A stretch of DNA of 26,384 nucleotides from positions 1-26,384 of the forward strand of contig JACQLI010000064.1 of assembly GCA_016204125.1 (NCBI GenBank). The letters are read 5' to 3'. A model generated the notes under the pieces. It worked only from the letters and a program-made list of their open reading frames with translations, was not told the origin of the DNA and did no database searches. This DNA comes from Candidatus Omnitrophota bacterium (GTDB taxonomy: Bacteria; Omnitrophota; Omnitrophia; Omnitrophales; JACQLI01). Positions within the stretch are counted from its first letter, which is position 1, and each line of letters opens with the position of its first letter. Both the position numbers and the translations under genes were made by a program. This document shows, in pieces, positions 13,837 to 21,682 of the stretch.

Positions 13837-13865
13837 TTGCCGCCGATACTCAAATAAGGTAAACT
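13837..13865 (+). promoter_or_regulatory. putative promoter of the permuted ATP-grasp gene
   Basis: TTGCCG at 13837-13842 and TAAACT at 13860-13865 (each 4 of 6) are separated by 17 nt. The -10 ends 9 nt before the ATG at 13875 and there is no Shine-Dalgarno sequence. It lies in the 56-bp divergent gap shared with tldD. Confidence 0.38.
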
Positions 13866-13874
13866 CCCCCGACA

Positions 13875-15281
13875 ATGACGAGGAAACATTACAATTATCA
13901 TTCTCGAAATTCGGTTCATAGCCTCTTCCGCAAGCTTCCCAAGGTTACGATAAACCGTCTGGGTCGTGAGGTCAGTAAGCTTGTTTATTCCCATGGCCTA
14001 ACTTACACCGATGAAGGGGGAAAGACTACTCCCATTACACTTACGCTTCGCCCACGTGTTATCGACTCGAGGAAACTGAAGATTCTCTGGCAAACCATAC
14101 TTACCCTGGATGAAGCGTTTCAGAAACTGTCACGTCTCTATTTCGAAGTCCCTTCGCTCCCAGAACTCTTTCCTTTTGCCCCTCAAGAGCTCGATTGGCT
14201 CTCCATGCTCGAATCACCAGAATACAACCCTGGTCAAATCGTAAGCCGCTGGGATGCCAATACAACTTTCGGAGACGAAGATTGGAAAGAAGGGTCTTCT
14301 TTTTTTGAAGTGAACGGAGTTGGTGTGGGAGGACTCTGGTACGGTCCCGCTTGCGCGGACGTGACACTTCAAACAATCGTGCCTGAACTTGGGAGGCTTG
14401 ACCCAAGCTTTCGTCCTACTCCTCTACCCGATATGAGAAGGCTCCTTCTCGGCATTCTGCTTTCTCAACGAAGGAAGCTCAGACGCCGTAGCGGTGTCAT
14501 TGCCCTGGCCATGGAAAAAGCGAGTGGCTCCAATTTCATTGAGTTTGTGTATATCGCAACTCGTTTCCAGAAATGGGGTTACGAAACGATCGTTACGGAG
14601 CCAACCAATTTTAGATTAAAACAGGATGAAGTCTACGCCAAGGGGAAGAAGATCGATGTTATCTATAGAGATACAACCCTTTCTGAACTTTGCATGCTGG
14701 AAGAAAAGGGACACAATCTTGAAGCGTTACGCTTGGCTTTCAAACGTGGTCAGGTAGTTTCATCACTTGCAGGAGAGTTTGATCACAAGAGTGCATTCGA
14801 AGTCTTCACCAACCCGATTTATGCGTCTTATTTTAGCTCTAGGGAACGAGAACTTTTCAAACGTCATATCCTGTGGACTCGGCTCCTGAGAGAAATAAAA
14901 ACAACGGGTCCTTCTGGAAAGGTTATGGATCTTATCCCCTTTGTTTTGAAACATCAGTCTGAGCTTGTCCTCAAACCCAATCGGCTGTATGGTGGGAAGG
15001 GAGTCATGTTTGGCCAAGGCGTACCTCGTTCTGTCTGGAGAAAAAAGATTGAATCTTCCTTAAAAGAACCTGGGGATTGGGTCATTCAACAACTCGGCAG
15101 GCTTCGGACCAAACGTTTTTTTCGGCCTGATGGAAGAAAAACAAAGGAAAAGAATCTTTATGTGGTTTCGGGTTTTTTTGCAACTGAGAAGGGCCTCGGT
15201 ATCGTGGGTCGCATGTCTGAAAGAACGGTTGTGAACGTGGCGCGCCGAGGAGGACTCACGCCGATCCTCCTTATTAAATAA
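13875..15281 (+). CDS. circularly permuted ATP-grasp-like protein (glutathionylspermidine-synthase-like), unknown substrate
   Basis: This 468-residue protein shows scattered motifs in the order seen in circularly permuted ATP-grasp proteins: SFFEVNGVGVGG at 142-153 (the acidic/Asn metal site, here early in the chain), GKKIDVIYRD at 257-266, the ATP-binding lysine and glycine loop VLKPNRLYGGKGV at 365-377 and VVNVARRGG at 452-460 near the C-terminus. Similar proteins are usually annotated only as hypothetical ATP-grasp ligases. There is no signal peptide or membrane segment, so it is cytoplasmic. An ATP-dependent carboxylate-amine ligation is the reasonable prediction. It is divergent from tldD, 56 bp away, and 9 nt upstream of the membrane-anchored SurA-like gene. 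The assignment rests on motif order read by eye. Confidence 0.7.
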   Translation: MTRKHYNYHSRNSVHSLFRKLPKVTINRLGREVSKLVYSHGLTYTDEGGKTTPITLTLRPRVIDSRKLKILWQTILTLDEAFQKLSRLYFEVPSLPELFPFAPQELDWLSMLESPEYNPGQIVSRWDANTTFGDEDWKEGSSFFEVNGVGVGGLWYGPACADVTLQTIVPELGRLDPSFRPTPLPDMRRLLLGILLSQRRKLRRRSGVIALAMEKASGSNFIEFVYIATRFQKWGYETIVTEPTNFRLKQDEVYAKGKKIDVIYRDTTLSELCMLEEKGHNLEALRLAFKRGQVVSSLAGEFDHKSAFEVFTNPIYASYFSSRERELFKRHILWTRLLREIKTTGPSGKVMDLIPFVLKHQSELVLKPNRLYGGKGVMFGQGVPRSVWRKKIESSLKEPGDWVIQQLGRLRTKRFFRPDGRKTKEKNLYVVSGFFATEKGLGIVGRMSERTVVNVARRGGLTPILLIK

Positions 15282-15290
15282 TCTCAAACT

Positions 15291-15860
15291 GTGCTTAAAT
15301 TTCTACGGAAGAATACCAAGTCGATTGTCTGGGCGGTTGTGATCGCCTTCGTCGCCTGGGGTGGTTACGCGGTAAGTCTCCAGTTTGATCAATCCACTCG
15401 TGCGCCAGGACGCATTTTCGGAAAGGAGGTTTCCTTTAGGGAATATCTTCTTGCCAATAGAGCCGTCCAGATTTTCCAGCCCCGCCCCGAAGAAGGTAAA
15501 GAGCCTCCAACAGCGGACGAGATCGAGGCCCAAACCTGGCAATTCCTGATTCTTTCTCATGAAGCCAGCCAACGGAAAATCCAGGTATTGGATGATGAAA
15601 CGAGGGATGAGATCGCGAGACTTCTTTCGGATAAAGAAGGAAATATGCCCTTTACCCATGACCAATATGCTCAGTGGGTTCGGAATACTCTTCGTGAAGA
15701 ACCTCCTGAATTTGAAAGTCAAGTCCGTGAACAAATTCGAATCCGTAAGCTCATCGAAGAAGTCCGTAAAGAACTTGGACCTAGCGAGGAGGATCTTAAG
15801 AAGTGGATGCTTGAACTCGCAACTCGCGCAAAGATCCAGGTTCATAGACCTCGTTCCTAA
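15291..15860 (+). CDS. membrane-anchored SurA/PpiD-type N-terminal chaperone domain without a parvulin domain
   Basis: The 189-residue product starts with a short basic segment (FLRKNTKS) and one membrane helix at about 11-30, followed by a helical periplasmic domain. RIFGKEVSFREYLLANRAV, the long helices around residues 78-120 and the paired helices at 140-185 resemble the SurA_N_3 domain found at the N-terminus of PpiD-like foldases. The peptidyl-prolyl isomerase domain that normally follows is missing: the frame ends at TAA 15860 and the next gene is lpxD. It is either a stand-alone periplasmic chaperone or a reduced PpiD. GTG 15291 is the start, 9 nt after the ATP-grasp gene, without a clear ribosome-binding site; the spacing suggests co-transcription. 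Confidence 0.7.
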   Translation: MLKFLRKNTKSIVWAVVIAFVAWGGYAVSLQFDQSTRAPGRIFGKEVSFREYLLANRAVQIFQPRPEEGKEPPTADEIEAQTWQFLILSHEASQRKIQVLDDETRDEIARLLSDKEGNMPFTHDQYAQWVRNTLREEPPEFESQVREQIRIRKLIEEVRKELGPSEEDLKKWMLELATRAKIQVHRPRS

Positions 15861-15865
15861 TCCTA

Positions 15866-15874
15866 TGTTATACT
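15866..15874 (+). promoter_or_regulatory. extended -10 promoter of lpxD
   Basis: TGTTATACT combines the TGn extension with TATACT (5 of 6), just after the stop of the SurA-like gene. The -10 ends 9 nt before the lpxD ATG and no Shine-Dalgarno sequence is present, so the transcript would be leaderless or nearly so. Confidence 0.5.
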
Positions 15875-15883
15875 GCCACCGTT

Positions 15884-16942
15884 ATGCAAAAAACCGTTGC
15901 TGAGATTGCCCAACTGGTTCAAGGCAAGGTCATAGGTGATGGAAAAGCGCTTATTTTTGGCGTCACAAGCGCAGATACGCCTTTGCCGAACCATGTGGCC
16001 TTCCTCGAAGATCCAAAACGTTTAGCCGAACTTGAGGAAACAAAAATTGCGTGCCTTATCGTTCCAAAAGAAATCCAGAGTTCCAAGAAACCTATGATCC
16101 AAGTGGAGCATCCAAAACTCGCTTGGGCACAACTTCTCAACCTTTTCTTTCCCCCTCGTGGCTTTCCAGGAACGATTTCAGACAAGGCCTTTATTGCCTC
16201 TTCAGCTCATCTAGGAAACGATGTGACAATTGAGTCTTTCGCCTACATAGGCGATGAGGCGAGGGTCGGCGCTCATTCAGTGATCAGGGCCTACAGCTAT
16301 GTGGACCACAAAGTTGCCATCGGAGAAAACACCGTCATTCATCCTCACGTCATGCTCTATGAGAATACCGTTGTCGGAAGCCGCTGCATCATCCATTCTG
16401 GTTCGGTCATTGGCTCAGACGGGTTTGGATATGTACCCACTCCAAAGGGTCAAATCAAAGTGCCTCAAGTCGGTAATGTCATCATTGAAGATGAGGTAGA
16501 GATTGGTGCCTGCTCCGCCATCGACCGCGCTACTATTGGTTCCACTCGAATCTGCCGAGGGGCCAAAATTGATAATCTGGTACAAATCGCTCATAACGTT
16601 GTGATTGGTCCTCATACGGTCATTTCCGCCCAAACAGGTATTTCAGGAAGTTCTAAGGTCGGTTCTTTTGTCACGATGGGCGGCCGTGTAGGTCTTGCCG
16701 ATCACGTGGAGATTGGTGATCAGGCCATTTTGGGAGCTCAATCAGGCGTTCCAACAGGAAAGAAGGTTCCGCCTAAACAGGTCTGGATCGGTGCGCCTGC
16801 TAGACCTTACCAAGAGGTGAGAAAACAGGTGGCAGCCCAGTTACGATCTGCTGAAATGCTCGATGAGATTCGAAAGTTGCGTGCGCGAGTCGAAGAACTC
16901 CAGAAGCAAATAGAGGGTCAAGGGGCAAGCGCCAAGGCATAA
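15884..16942 (+). CDS. lpxD: UDP-3-O-(3-hydroxyacyl)glucosamine N-acyltransferase
   Basis: LpxD adds the second 3-hydroxyacyl chain to UDP-3-O-acyl-glucosamine using acyl-ACP, the third step of lipid A synthesis, in the cytoplasm. The 352-residue product has the uridine-binding N-terminal domain (about 1-95), then a left-handed beta-helix of hexapeptide repeats (about 103-300). GSDGFGY lies at 177-183 and KIDNLVQIAHNV at 228-239, with catalytic His237. The C-terminal helix (RKLRARVEELQKQIEG, 330-345) is the usual coiled tail. Length fits the family. No lpxA, lpxB or fabZ is adjacent, so lipid A genes are scattered in this genome. It faces folE tail-to-tail with 32 bp between. Confidence 0.97.
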   Translation: MQKTVAEIAQLVQGKVIGDGKALIFGVTSADTPLPNHVAFLEDPKRLAELEETKIACLIVPKEIQSSKKPMIQVEHPKLAWAQLLNLFFPPRGFPGTISDKAFIASSAHLGNDVTIESFAYIGDEARVGAHSVIRAYSYVDHKVAIGENTVIHPHVMLYENTVVGSRCIIHSGSVIGSDGFGYVPTPKGQIKVPQVGNVIIEDEVEIGACSAIDRATIGSTRICRGAKIDNLVQIAHNVVIGPHTVISAQTGISGSSKVGSFVTMGGRVGLADHVEIGDQAILGAQSGVPTGKKVPPKQVWIGAPARPYQEVRKQVAAQLRSAEMLDEIRKLRARVEELQKQIEGQGASAKA

Positions 16943-16974
16943 GTATCATCTATTTGACCCCTGTGGTTTCTTTT

Positions 16975-17592
16975 TTACGCTCTCTTCCCAATCAGGCTTA
17001 GGAATTCCCCTCTTACCCTTTCACTTTCGCGGAAACTCCCGAGCATGGCACTTGTCAGGCAGTAAGAGTCTCTTTTCTCCACCCCTCTCATCGCCATGCA
17101 GAGGTGAACTGCTTCGATGACCACTCCCACCCCACGAGGGTTGAGGGCGTTCATCAGACAGTCAGCGATTTGAGACGTCAGTCTCTCCTGGACTTGCAAG
17201 CGCCTTGCAAAAACTTCAACCACACGGGGAATCTTCGAAAGCCCAATAATCTTGCCTTTGGGGATGTAGGCGACGTGTGCCTTTCCGTAAAAGGGGAGAA
17301 GATGGTGTTCGCAGAGACTGAAGACGTCGATATCCTTCAACACGACCATTTCGTCATAGTTTTCTTCAAAGACCGCGCCGTTTAGGATCTTATGAATATC
17401 CTGTTTGTAACCATGTGTGAGGTATTTGAGGGAGGCGATCACTCGCTTTGGGGTCTTGAAAAGACCTTCGCGGTCAGGATCTTCACCTAGACGATGAATG
17501 AGCTCGCGGACAAGATCCTCCATTCGTGAGTCTTGAGTCATGTAAGAAGGAATGTCTATGGATTCACTCCTATGGCTTTCCCAATCAGTCAT
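16975..17592 (-). CDS. folE: GTP cyclohydrolase I
   Basis: FolE converts GTP to 7,8-dihydroneopterin triphosphate, the entry to folate and other pterins. The 205-residue protein has the zinc ligands Cys94 and His97 in SLCEHHLLPF and Cys165 in HLCMAMRG. The 71-residue spacing between the cysteines equals that of the E. coli enzyme (Cys110/Cys181). KTPKRV at 46-51, GLSKIPRVVEVFARRLQVQERLT at 117-139 and RGVEKRDS at 169-176 are also typical. The ATG overlaps the mrp stop as ATGA, so the two are translationally coupled at the end of the long minus-strand operon. The N-terminus is about 20 residues longer than the minimal catalytic unit, as in many bacteria. Confidence 0.97.
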   Translation of the reverse strand: MTDWESHRSESIDIPSYMTQDSRMEDLVRELIHRLGEDPDREGLFKTPKRVIASLKYLTHGYKQDIHKILNGAVFEENYDEMVVLKDIDVFSLCEHHLLPFYGKAHVAYIPKGKIIGLSKIPRVVEVFARRLQVQERLTSQIADCLMNALNPRGVGVVIEAVHLCMAMRGVEKRDSYCLTSAMLGSFRESERVRGEFLSLIGKRA

Positions 17593-18662
17593 CGATTTCC
17601 TCCTAAAATATCCACAATGCTGACCTGCTGAGCAAGAGTCCCTGCTACAGCAGTAAATTGTTTCGCGGCTGGGGAATCAGGATAGCTGGTCACGATCGGC
17701 TTTCCCTGATCTCCTCCCTCGCGGACGCGAGGATCAATCGGGATATCCCCCAGATAGGGTACTTTTAATTTCTCACTTGTCTCTCTCCCCCCGCCTTGAC
17801 TGAAGATAGCAGTCTCTTTATTGCAATGAGGACATATGAATGAACTCATATTCTCCACGATTCCAAGAATGGGGACGTTTGTCTTCTGAAACATTGCGAT
17901 TCCCTTTCGAACATCCATGAGAGCAACTTCTTGCGGGGTAGTCACAATCACAGCGCCCGTCACTGAAACTGTCTGCACAAGAGAGAGTTGAACATCTCCT
18001 GTTCCAGGAGGAAGATCAACCAAAAGATAATCCAGCTCTCCCCAGTCTACCTTCTGTAAAAACTGTGTCACCGCGCTATGGAGCATCGGCCCCCGCCAAA
18101 TCATGGGTGCGTCGGGAGGAACTAGGAGCCCCATGGAAATAACCTTTAGGCCATAGGCTTGAAGAGGAATCATTTTCTCGTTAGAGGAGACACCTGGCTT
18201 ACTGCCCGCTGGAATTCCCAACATCAAGGGAACATTAGGACCATAGATATCGCCGTCCAATAAACCTACGGAAGCCCCTGTTTGAGCTAAAGCAACGGCG
18301 AGGTTCACGCAAACGGTTGATTTACCAACCCCTCCTTTCCCGCTCGCTACAGCAATAACGTTCTTGATTCCAGAAGGAGTGCCCTGCTGGAGTAGCAGGC
18401 TTGGACCTCGGCGGACTTGCGAAGTCATTTGCACTGCGACTTCCTTAACGCCTTCAAGCGCTGAGACCACATTTTGAACATCCTGTTTGATTTTGTCTTT
18501 CAGAGGGCAGGCTGGGGTTGTAAGTTCCACATGAACGGAAACTTTTCCGCCTTCAATTTCGACCTCCTTGACCATTCCCAGAGATACAATATCTCTCTGG
18601 AGATCGGGGTCTTTTACGACTCGGATTGATTCTATAATTTTTTCCTTAGATAGGGTTGTCAT
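17589..18662 (-). CDS. mrp: Mrp/ApbC-family iron-sulfur cluster carrier ATPase
   Basis: A 357-residue protein with an N-terminal MIP18/DUF59 domain (about 5-80, with TTPACPLKD at 48-56) and a C-terminal ParA-like P-loop ATPase. The deviant Walker A SGKGGVGKS is at 107-115, DGDIYGPN at 136-143, VDLPPGTGD at 215-223 and the cluster-binding Cys277-x2-Cys280 in FICPHCN. The family binds and transfers 4Fe-4S clusters in the cytoplasm. It follows the cysteine desulfurase by 6 nt, a natural partnership of sulfur donor and cluster carrier, and overlaps folE by 4 bp. Confidence 0.95.
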   Translation of the reverse strand: MTTLSKEKIIESIRVVKDPDLQRDIVSLGMVKEVEIEGGKVSVHVELTTPACPLKDKIKQDVQNVVSALEGVKEVAVQMTSQVRRGPSLLLQQGTPSGIKNVIAVASGKGGVGKSTVCVNLAVALAQTGASVGLLDGDIYGPNVPLMLGIPAGSKPGVSSNEKMIPLQAYGLKVISMGLLVPPDAPMIWRGPMLHSAVTQFLQKVDWGELDYLLVDLPPGTGDVQLSLVQTVSVTGAVIVTTPQEVALMDVRKGIAMFQKTNVPILGIVENMSSFICPHCNKETAIFSQGGGRETSEKLKVPYLGDIPIDPRVREGGDQGKPIVTSYPDSPAAKQFTAVAGTLAQQVSIVDILGGNR

Positions 18663-18668
18663 ACGCGG

Positions 18669-19841
18669 TTATTCTACCACAGGATGAGGGTGCTGTTTTT
18701 CCAATTCAATCTCGCGTAAGTGATTGACCAGTTTTTCCAAGATTCCTATGACTTTATCTGCTTCCTCAGAGGTATTTCGGAGGCCAAAACTAAAACGAAC
18801 CGAGCTTTTGGCTCTTTCATTTGAAAAACCCATCGCCTTGAGCACACGACTCGGTTCGGGTGCACCCGAAAGACAGGCGGAACCCGAAGAGGCGTAAACC
18901 CCTTGTTCATCCAAAAGTATAAGCAATGCCTCGGCATCAACCCCTTCAAATGCGAGATTGGAGGTATTCGGCAGTCGGTTCAGGGGATCCCCGTTTATCT
19001 GAACGCCACTGATACCTTTCAAAACCTTGCTTTCAAAAGAATCACGAAGAGTTCGCACATCTTCATTTTCTTTCTTAAGACAACTCTTGATCTGGCGGCA
19101 TGCCGCACCAAGACCTATAATACCTGGAACATTCTCTGTCCCTGCCCGACGCCCCCTTTCTTGGAAACCTGCTGGAAAAAGTGGATGAAAGGGTGTGCCT
19201 TTTCTCACATAGAGGACGCCGACTCCTTTCGGGCCTCCAAATTTATGGGCAGAGAGAGAGAAAAAATCAATTCCTGAGGATTTTAAGCAAATAGGCACTT
19301 TGCCAACTGCTTGGACTCCATCCACATGAAAGAGAGTTCCTTTTGAATGGACCCGCTCGGCTATTTTTTCCATAGGAAATAAAACACCTGTTTCATTATT
19401 GGCCATCATCACTGAAACAAGAGCTGCATCTTGTTCCACTAAAGAGTCAAAATGATCCCCATCCAAATTCCCCTTGGAATCCACGCGGGCATAATCGACT
19501 TCAATACCTTCCTTCTCGAGCGTTTTGGCAAACCTTAAAATGGATGAATGTTCTACGACAGTGGTCACAAGCCTTTGTTTTCCGCCAGAAGTGGCCAAAG
19601 CGCTACGAATGGCCGTATGATTACTTTCTGTTCCCCCACTTGTGAAAATAATTTCCGTCTCATCCTGAGCTCCAAGAAGATCTCGAACTTCGCGCCTCGC
19701 CTCTTTGATTTTGCGGGCTACCTGCACACCTGCCTGGTGAATGCTGGAGGGATTGGCATAAAGCCCTGCCCAAAAGGGCTCCATTGCCTGAAGAACTTCT
19801 GGCAGCACTGGTGTCGTCGCATTGTGATCAAGGTATATCAT
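18669..19841 (-). CDS. cysteine desulfurase (NifS/IscS class)
   Basis: This PLP enzyme takes sulfur from L-cysteine, leaving alanine, and passes it on as a persulfide for Fe-S clusters and thiolated tRNAs. The 390 residues show YLDHNATTP at the N-terminus, TSGGTESNH at 67-75, the PLP lysine Lys200 in SLSAHKFGGPKG and the active cysteine Cys323 in SSGSACLSG, numbered almost as in Azotobacter NifS (202/325). Class I type is clear from the long active-site loop. No iscU, iscA or iscR is adjacent; the partner here is mrp. It starts 17 nt after the Wzc-like gene and probably belongs to the same transcript. Confidence 0.94.
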   Translation of the reverse strand: MIYLDHNATTPVLPEVLQAMEPFWAGLYANPSSIHQAGVQVARKIKEARREVRDLLGAQDETEIIFTSGGTESNHTAIRSALATSGGKQRLVTTVVEHSSILRFAKTLEKEGIEVDYARVDSKGNLDGDHFDSLVEQDAALVSVMMANNETGVLFPMEKIAERVHSKGTLFHVDGVQAVGKVPICLKSSGIDFFSLSAHKFGGPKGVGVLYVRKGTPFHPLFPAGFQERGRRAGTENVPGIIGLGAACRQIKSCLKKENEDVRTLRDSFESKVLKGISGVQINGDPLNRLPNTSNLAFEGVDAEALLILLDEQGVYASSGSACLSGAPEPSRVLKAMGFSNERAKSSVRFSFGLRNTSEEADKVIGILEKLVNHLREIELEKQHPHPVVE

Positions 19842-19858
19842 AGAAAAACGGTGGGAAA

Positions 19859-21682
19859 CTACTTTTCTTTCTTGTCTGCAGCCTCAGGAGCGTAATAACG
19901 ATTATAGCTATGATAGTAATGCTTGTAGTAACCACTATAGCGCTCTTTCTCAATATCCACACCATTGAGGACGGCACCGATTACACGGATTCCTGCTCTC
20001 TCAAGCAGTTCTTTTGATGCTTTGATGATGTCGACGTCCGTTTTAGCCGAACGGACCACCATGACAACATGAGTTGTAATACTTCCTAGAATCAAACTAT
20101 CTCCGATGCCTGTTAAGGGAGGAGCGTCGATAATGATTCGGTCAAAGCGTCCCCTAATCACTTCCAGAAGATCCTTCATACGTTTGGAATTCAAAATCTC
20201 GGCAGGATTCGGAGATTCGGGACCGCTTGTCATAATCCAAAGATTCTCCACAAATGTTTCCCGAATAATCGTATCGACGCTGATGTTACTGGTCAGAAAG
20301 TTGGAAAGCCCTGCGACATTTTCCATACGGTAGACGCGGTGAGCAACAGGCTTCCTCATATCTGCATCGATGAAGAGGGTACGGTTTCCGTCCTGAGCAA
20401 GTGATACAGCCATATTGTGAGCAACAAATGACTTTCCCTCGTTGGGTAAAGAACTTGTGAAAACAAGTGTTTTTAAGGTTTCGGGCGGCGCAGAAAAGTT
20501 GATCGCAACCCTTAAATATCGAAAGGATTCTGCCACATGAGAACGACGATGATAATGGGTAATAAGAAATCTCTCTTTCTCTGGAAAATCAAATTCTTTG
20601 ATCAAAGGAACCGGCCCGAGAAAGGGCACTCCGATACCCTTCTGAACAAGGTCATCGGGGGAATGAATGGTGTCATCGAAATAATCCCAAATCAGGAGAA
20701 GAAGGAAAACAACGACGAGCTCTGCCGCAACAGCCATGAGAACAATACGAACCCGAGGAGGACCTGAAGGGCTCTTGGGCGCCTCCGCTTCTTCGATAAT
20801 TCGGGCATTGGAGACTTGAAGCCGTCCCTCGGCCTGTTGCTTCAAATCTTCAAGAACCTTCATTTTCTCTACTTCAAGGCTCTGCTCAATAAAAGTGAGG
20901 TTGGACTGCGCTTTAACTACAAGGGGGTGCTTCTCTCGATATTGCTTGAGAAGAGTGGTGAGTTCGACCTCAATGTCGCTTTTCTTCTGTTCGAGCTCAC
21001 GTACCGTTGGATCGGTCCTGATAGATGGAAGTGTGTTGACAAGTTCTTCGCGCGAAATTTGTTTCACTTCTCCAAAAGGATCTTGAACAGTAACTACATC
21101 GGATCCTTCTTGGGGAACCCAAGAGAATATCTCTTTCGAGAAATAAAGAAGGTCTTCAAAATTCTTACGGATATAGGCCCGCGTCACGGAATTAGCAAGG
21201 GCTGTTGAAAATTGAGGATCGGAAGAAGTGGCTGTGACATTGAAAAGACGGCTTCTTCTGACACGTTCGACAGCCAGATGGTCCTTGAGCAAACGGTTCA
21301 CCGCCTCATCCACTCCAGAGACATGAAAATAGTCTATCAATTTGAGTTCGTCTACAACCTGGCGGAGAACGGTAGCCCCTAACATGATTTCTTTCTGGGT
21401 GTTGTAATAATCTTCTTCCCAGATATCTGGCACGATCATCGGTTGAGGAGTGGCTGGAGTGCCTCGAGGTCTTTCGAGTAAAATTTGGGCCGTGGCCTTG
21501 TATTCGTCAGTAAGCCTGGATACATAGATGGAAGCGAGAGTGGCACCCATGATAAGGAGCGTAACAACCAGATTGATGTGCCGATTGATAAGGTGAAAAT
21601 ACCTCCGGTAGTCGCTACGAAATTCTGAGCTTTCAACCTCATAAACGAAAGACGGATTGGGTGAGGGGGTTGCGGTATCCAT
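19859..21682 (-). CDS. Wzc-like polysaccharide chain-length regulator fused to a bacterial tyrosine kinase
   Basis: A 607-residue inner-membrane protein. An N-terminal Wzz domain lies between membrane helices at about 36-55 and 311-332, with the proline-rich APKSPSGPP just before the second. A coiled-coil stretch covers about 228-290. The cytoplasmic kinase domain has Walker A SSLPNEGKS at 410-418, Walker A' LFIDADMRKP at 436-445 and Walker B IIIDAPP at 516-522, ending in a cluster of eight tyrosines between 582 and 597. Such proteins control polymer length and export, cycling by autophosphorylation of the tail. The ATG overlaps the stop of the Wza-like gene (TAATG). Typical Wzc proteins are about 100 residues longer, so the periplasmic domain here is compact. 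Confidence 0.92.
   Translation of the reverse strand: MDTATPSPNPSFVYEVESSEFRSDYRRYFHLINRHINLVVTLLIMGATLASIYVSRLTDEYKATAQILLERPRGTPATPQPMIVPDIWEEDYYNTQKEIMLGATVLRQVVDELKLIDYFHVSGVDEAVNRLLKDHLAVERVRRSRLFNVTATSSDPQFSTALANSVTRAYIRKNFEDLLYFSKEIFSWVPQEGSDVVTVQDPFGEVKQISREELVNTLPSIRTDPTVRELEQKKSDIEVELTTLLKQYREKHPLVVKAQSNLTFIEQSLEVEKMKVLEDLKQQAEGRLQVSNARIIEEAEAPKSPSGPPRVRIVLMAVAAELVVVFLLLLIWDYFDDTIHSPDDLVQKGIGVPFLGPVPLIKEFDFPEKERFLITHYHRRSHVAESFRYLRVAINFSAPPETLKTLVFTSSLPNEGKSFVAHNMAVSLAQDGNRTLFIDADMRKPVAHRVYRMENVAGLSNFLTSNISVDTIIRETFVENLWIMTSGPESPNPAEILNSKRMKDLLEVIRGRFDRIIIDAPPLTGIGDSLILGSITTHVVMVVRSAKTDVDIIKASKELLERAGIRVIGAVLNGVDIEKERYSGYYKHYYHSYNRYYAPEAADKKEK

Noticed and set aside
16915..16976. 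lpxD terminator: GGGTCAA/TTGACCC stem followed by a T-rich run
   Set aside because: The loop is over 30 nt and six bases separate the stem from the T-run, so it is not a convincing intrinsic terminator; part of the stem is lpxD coding sequence.
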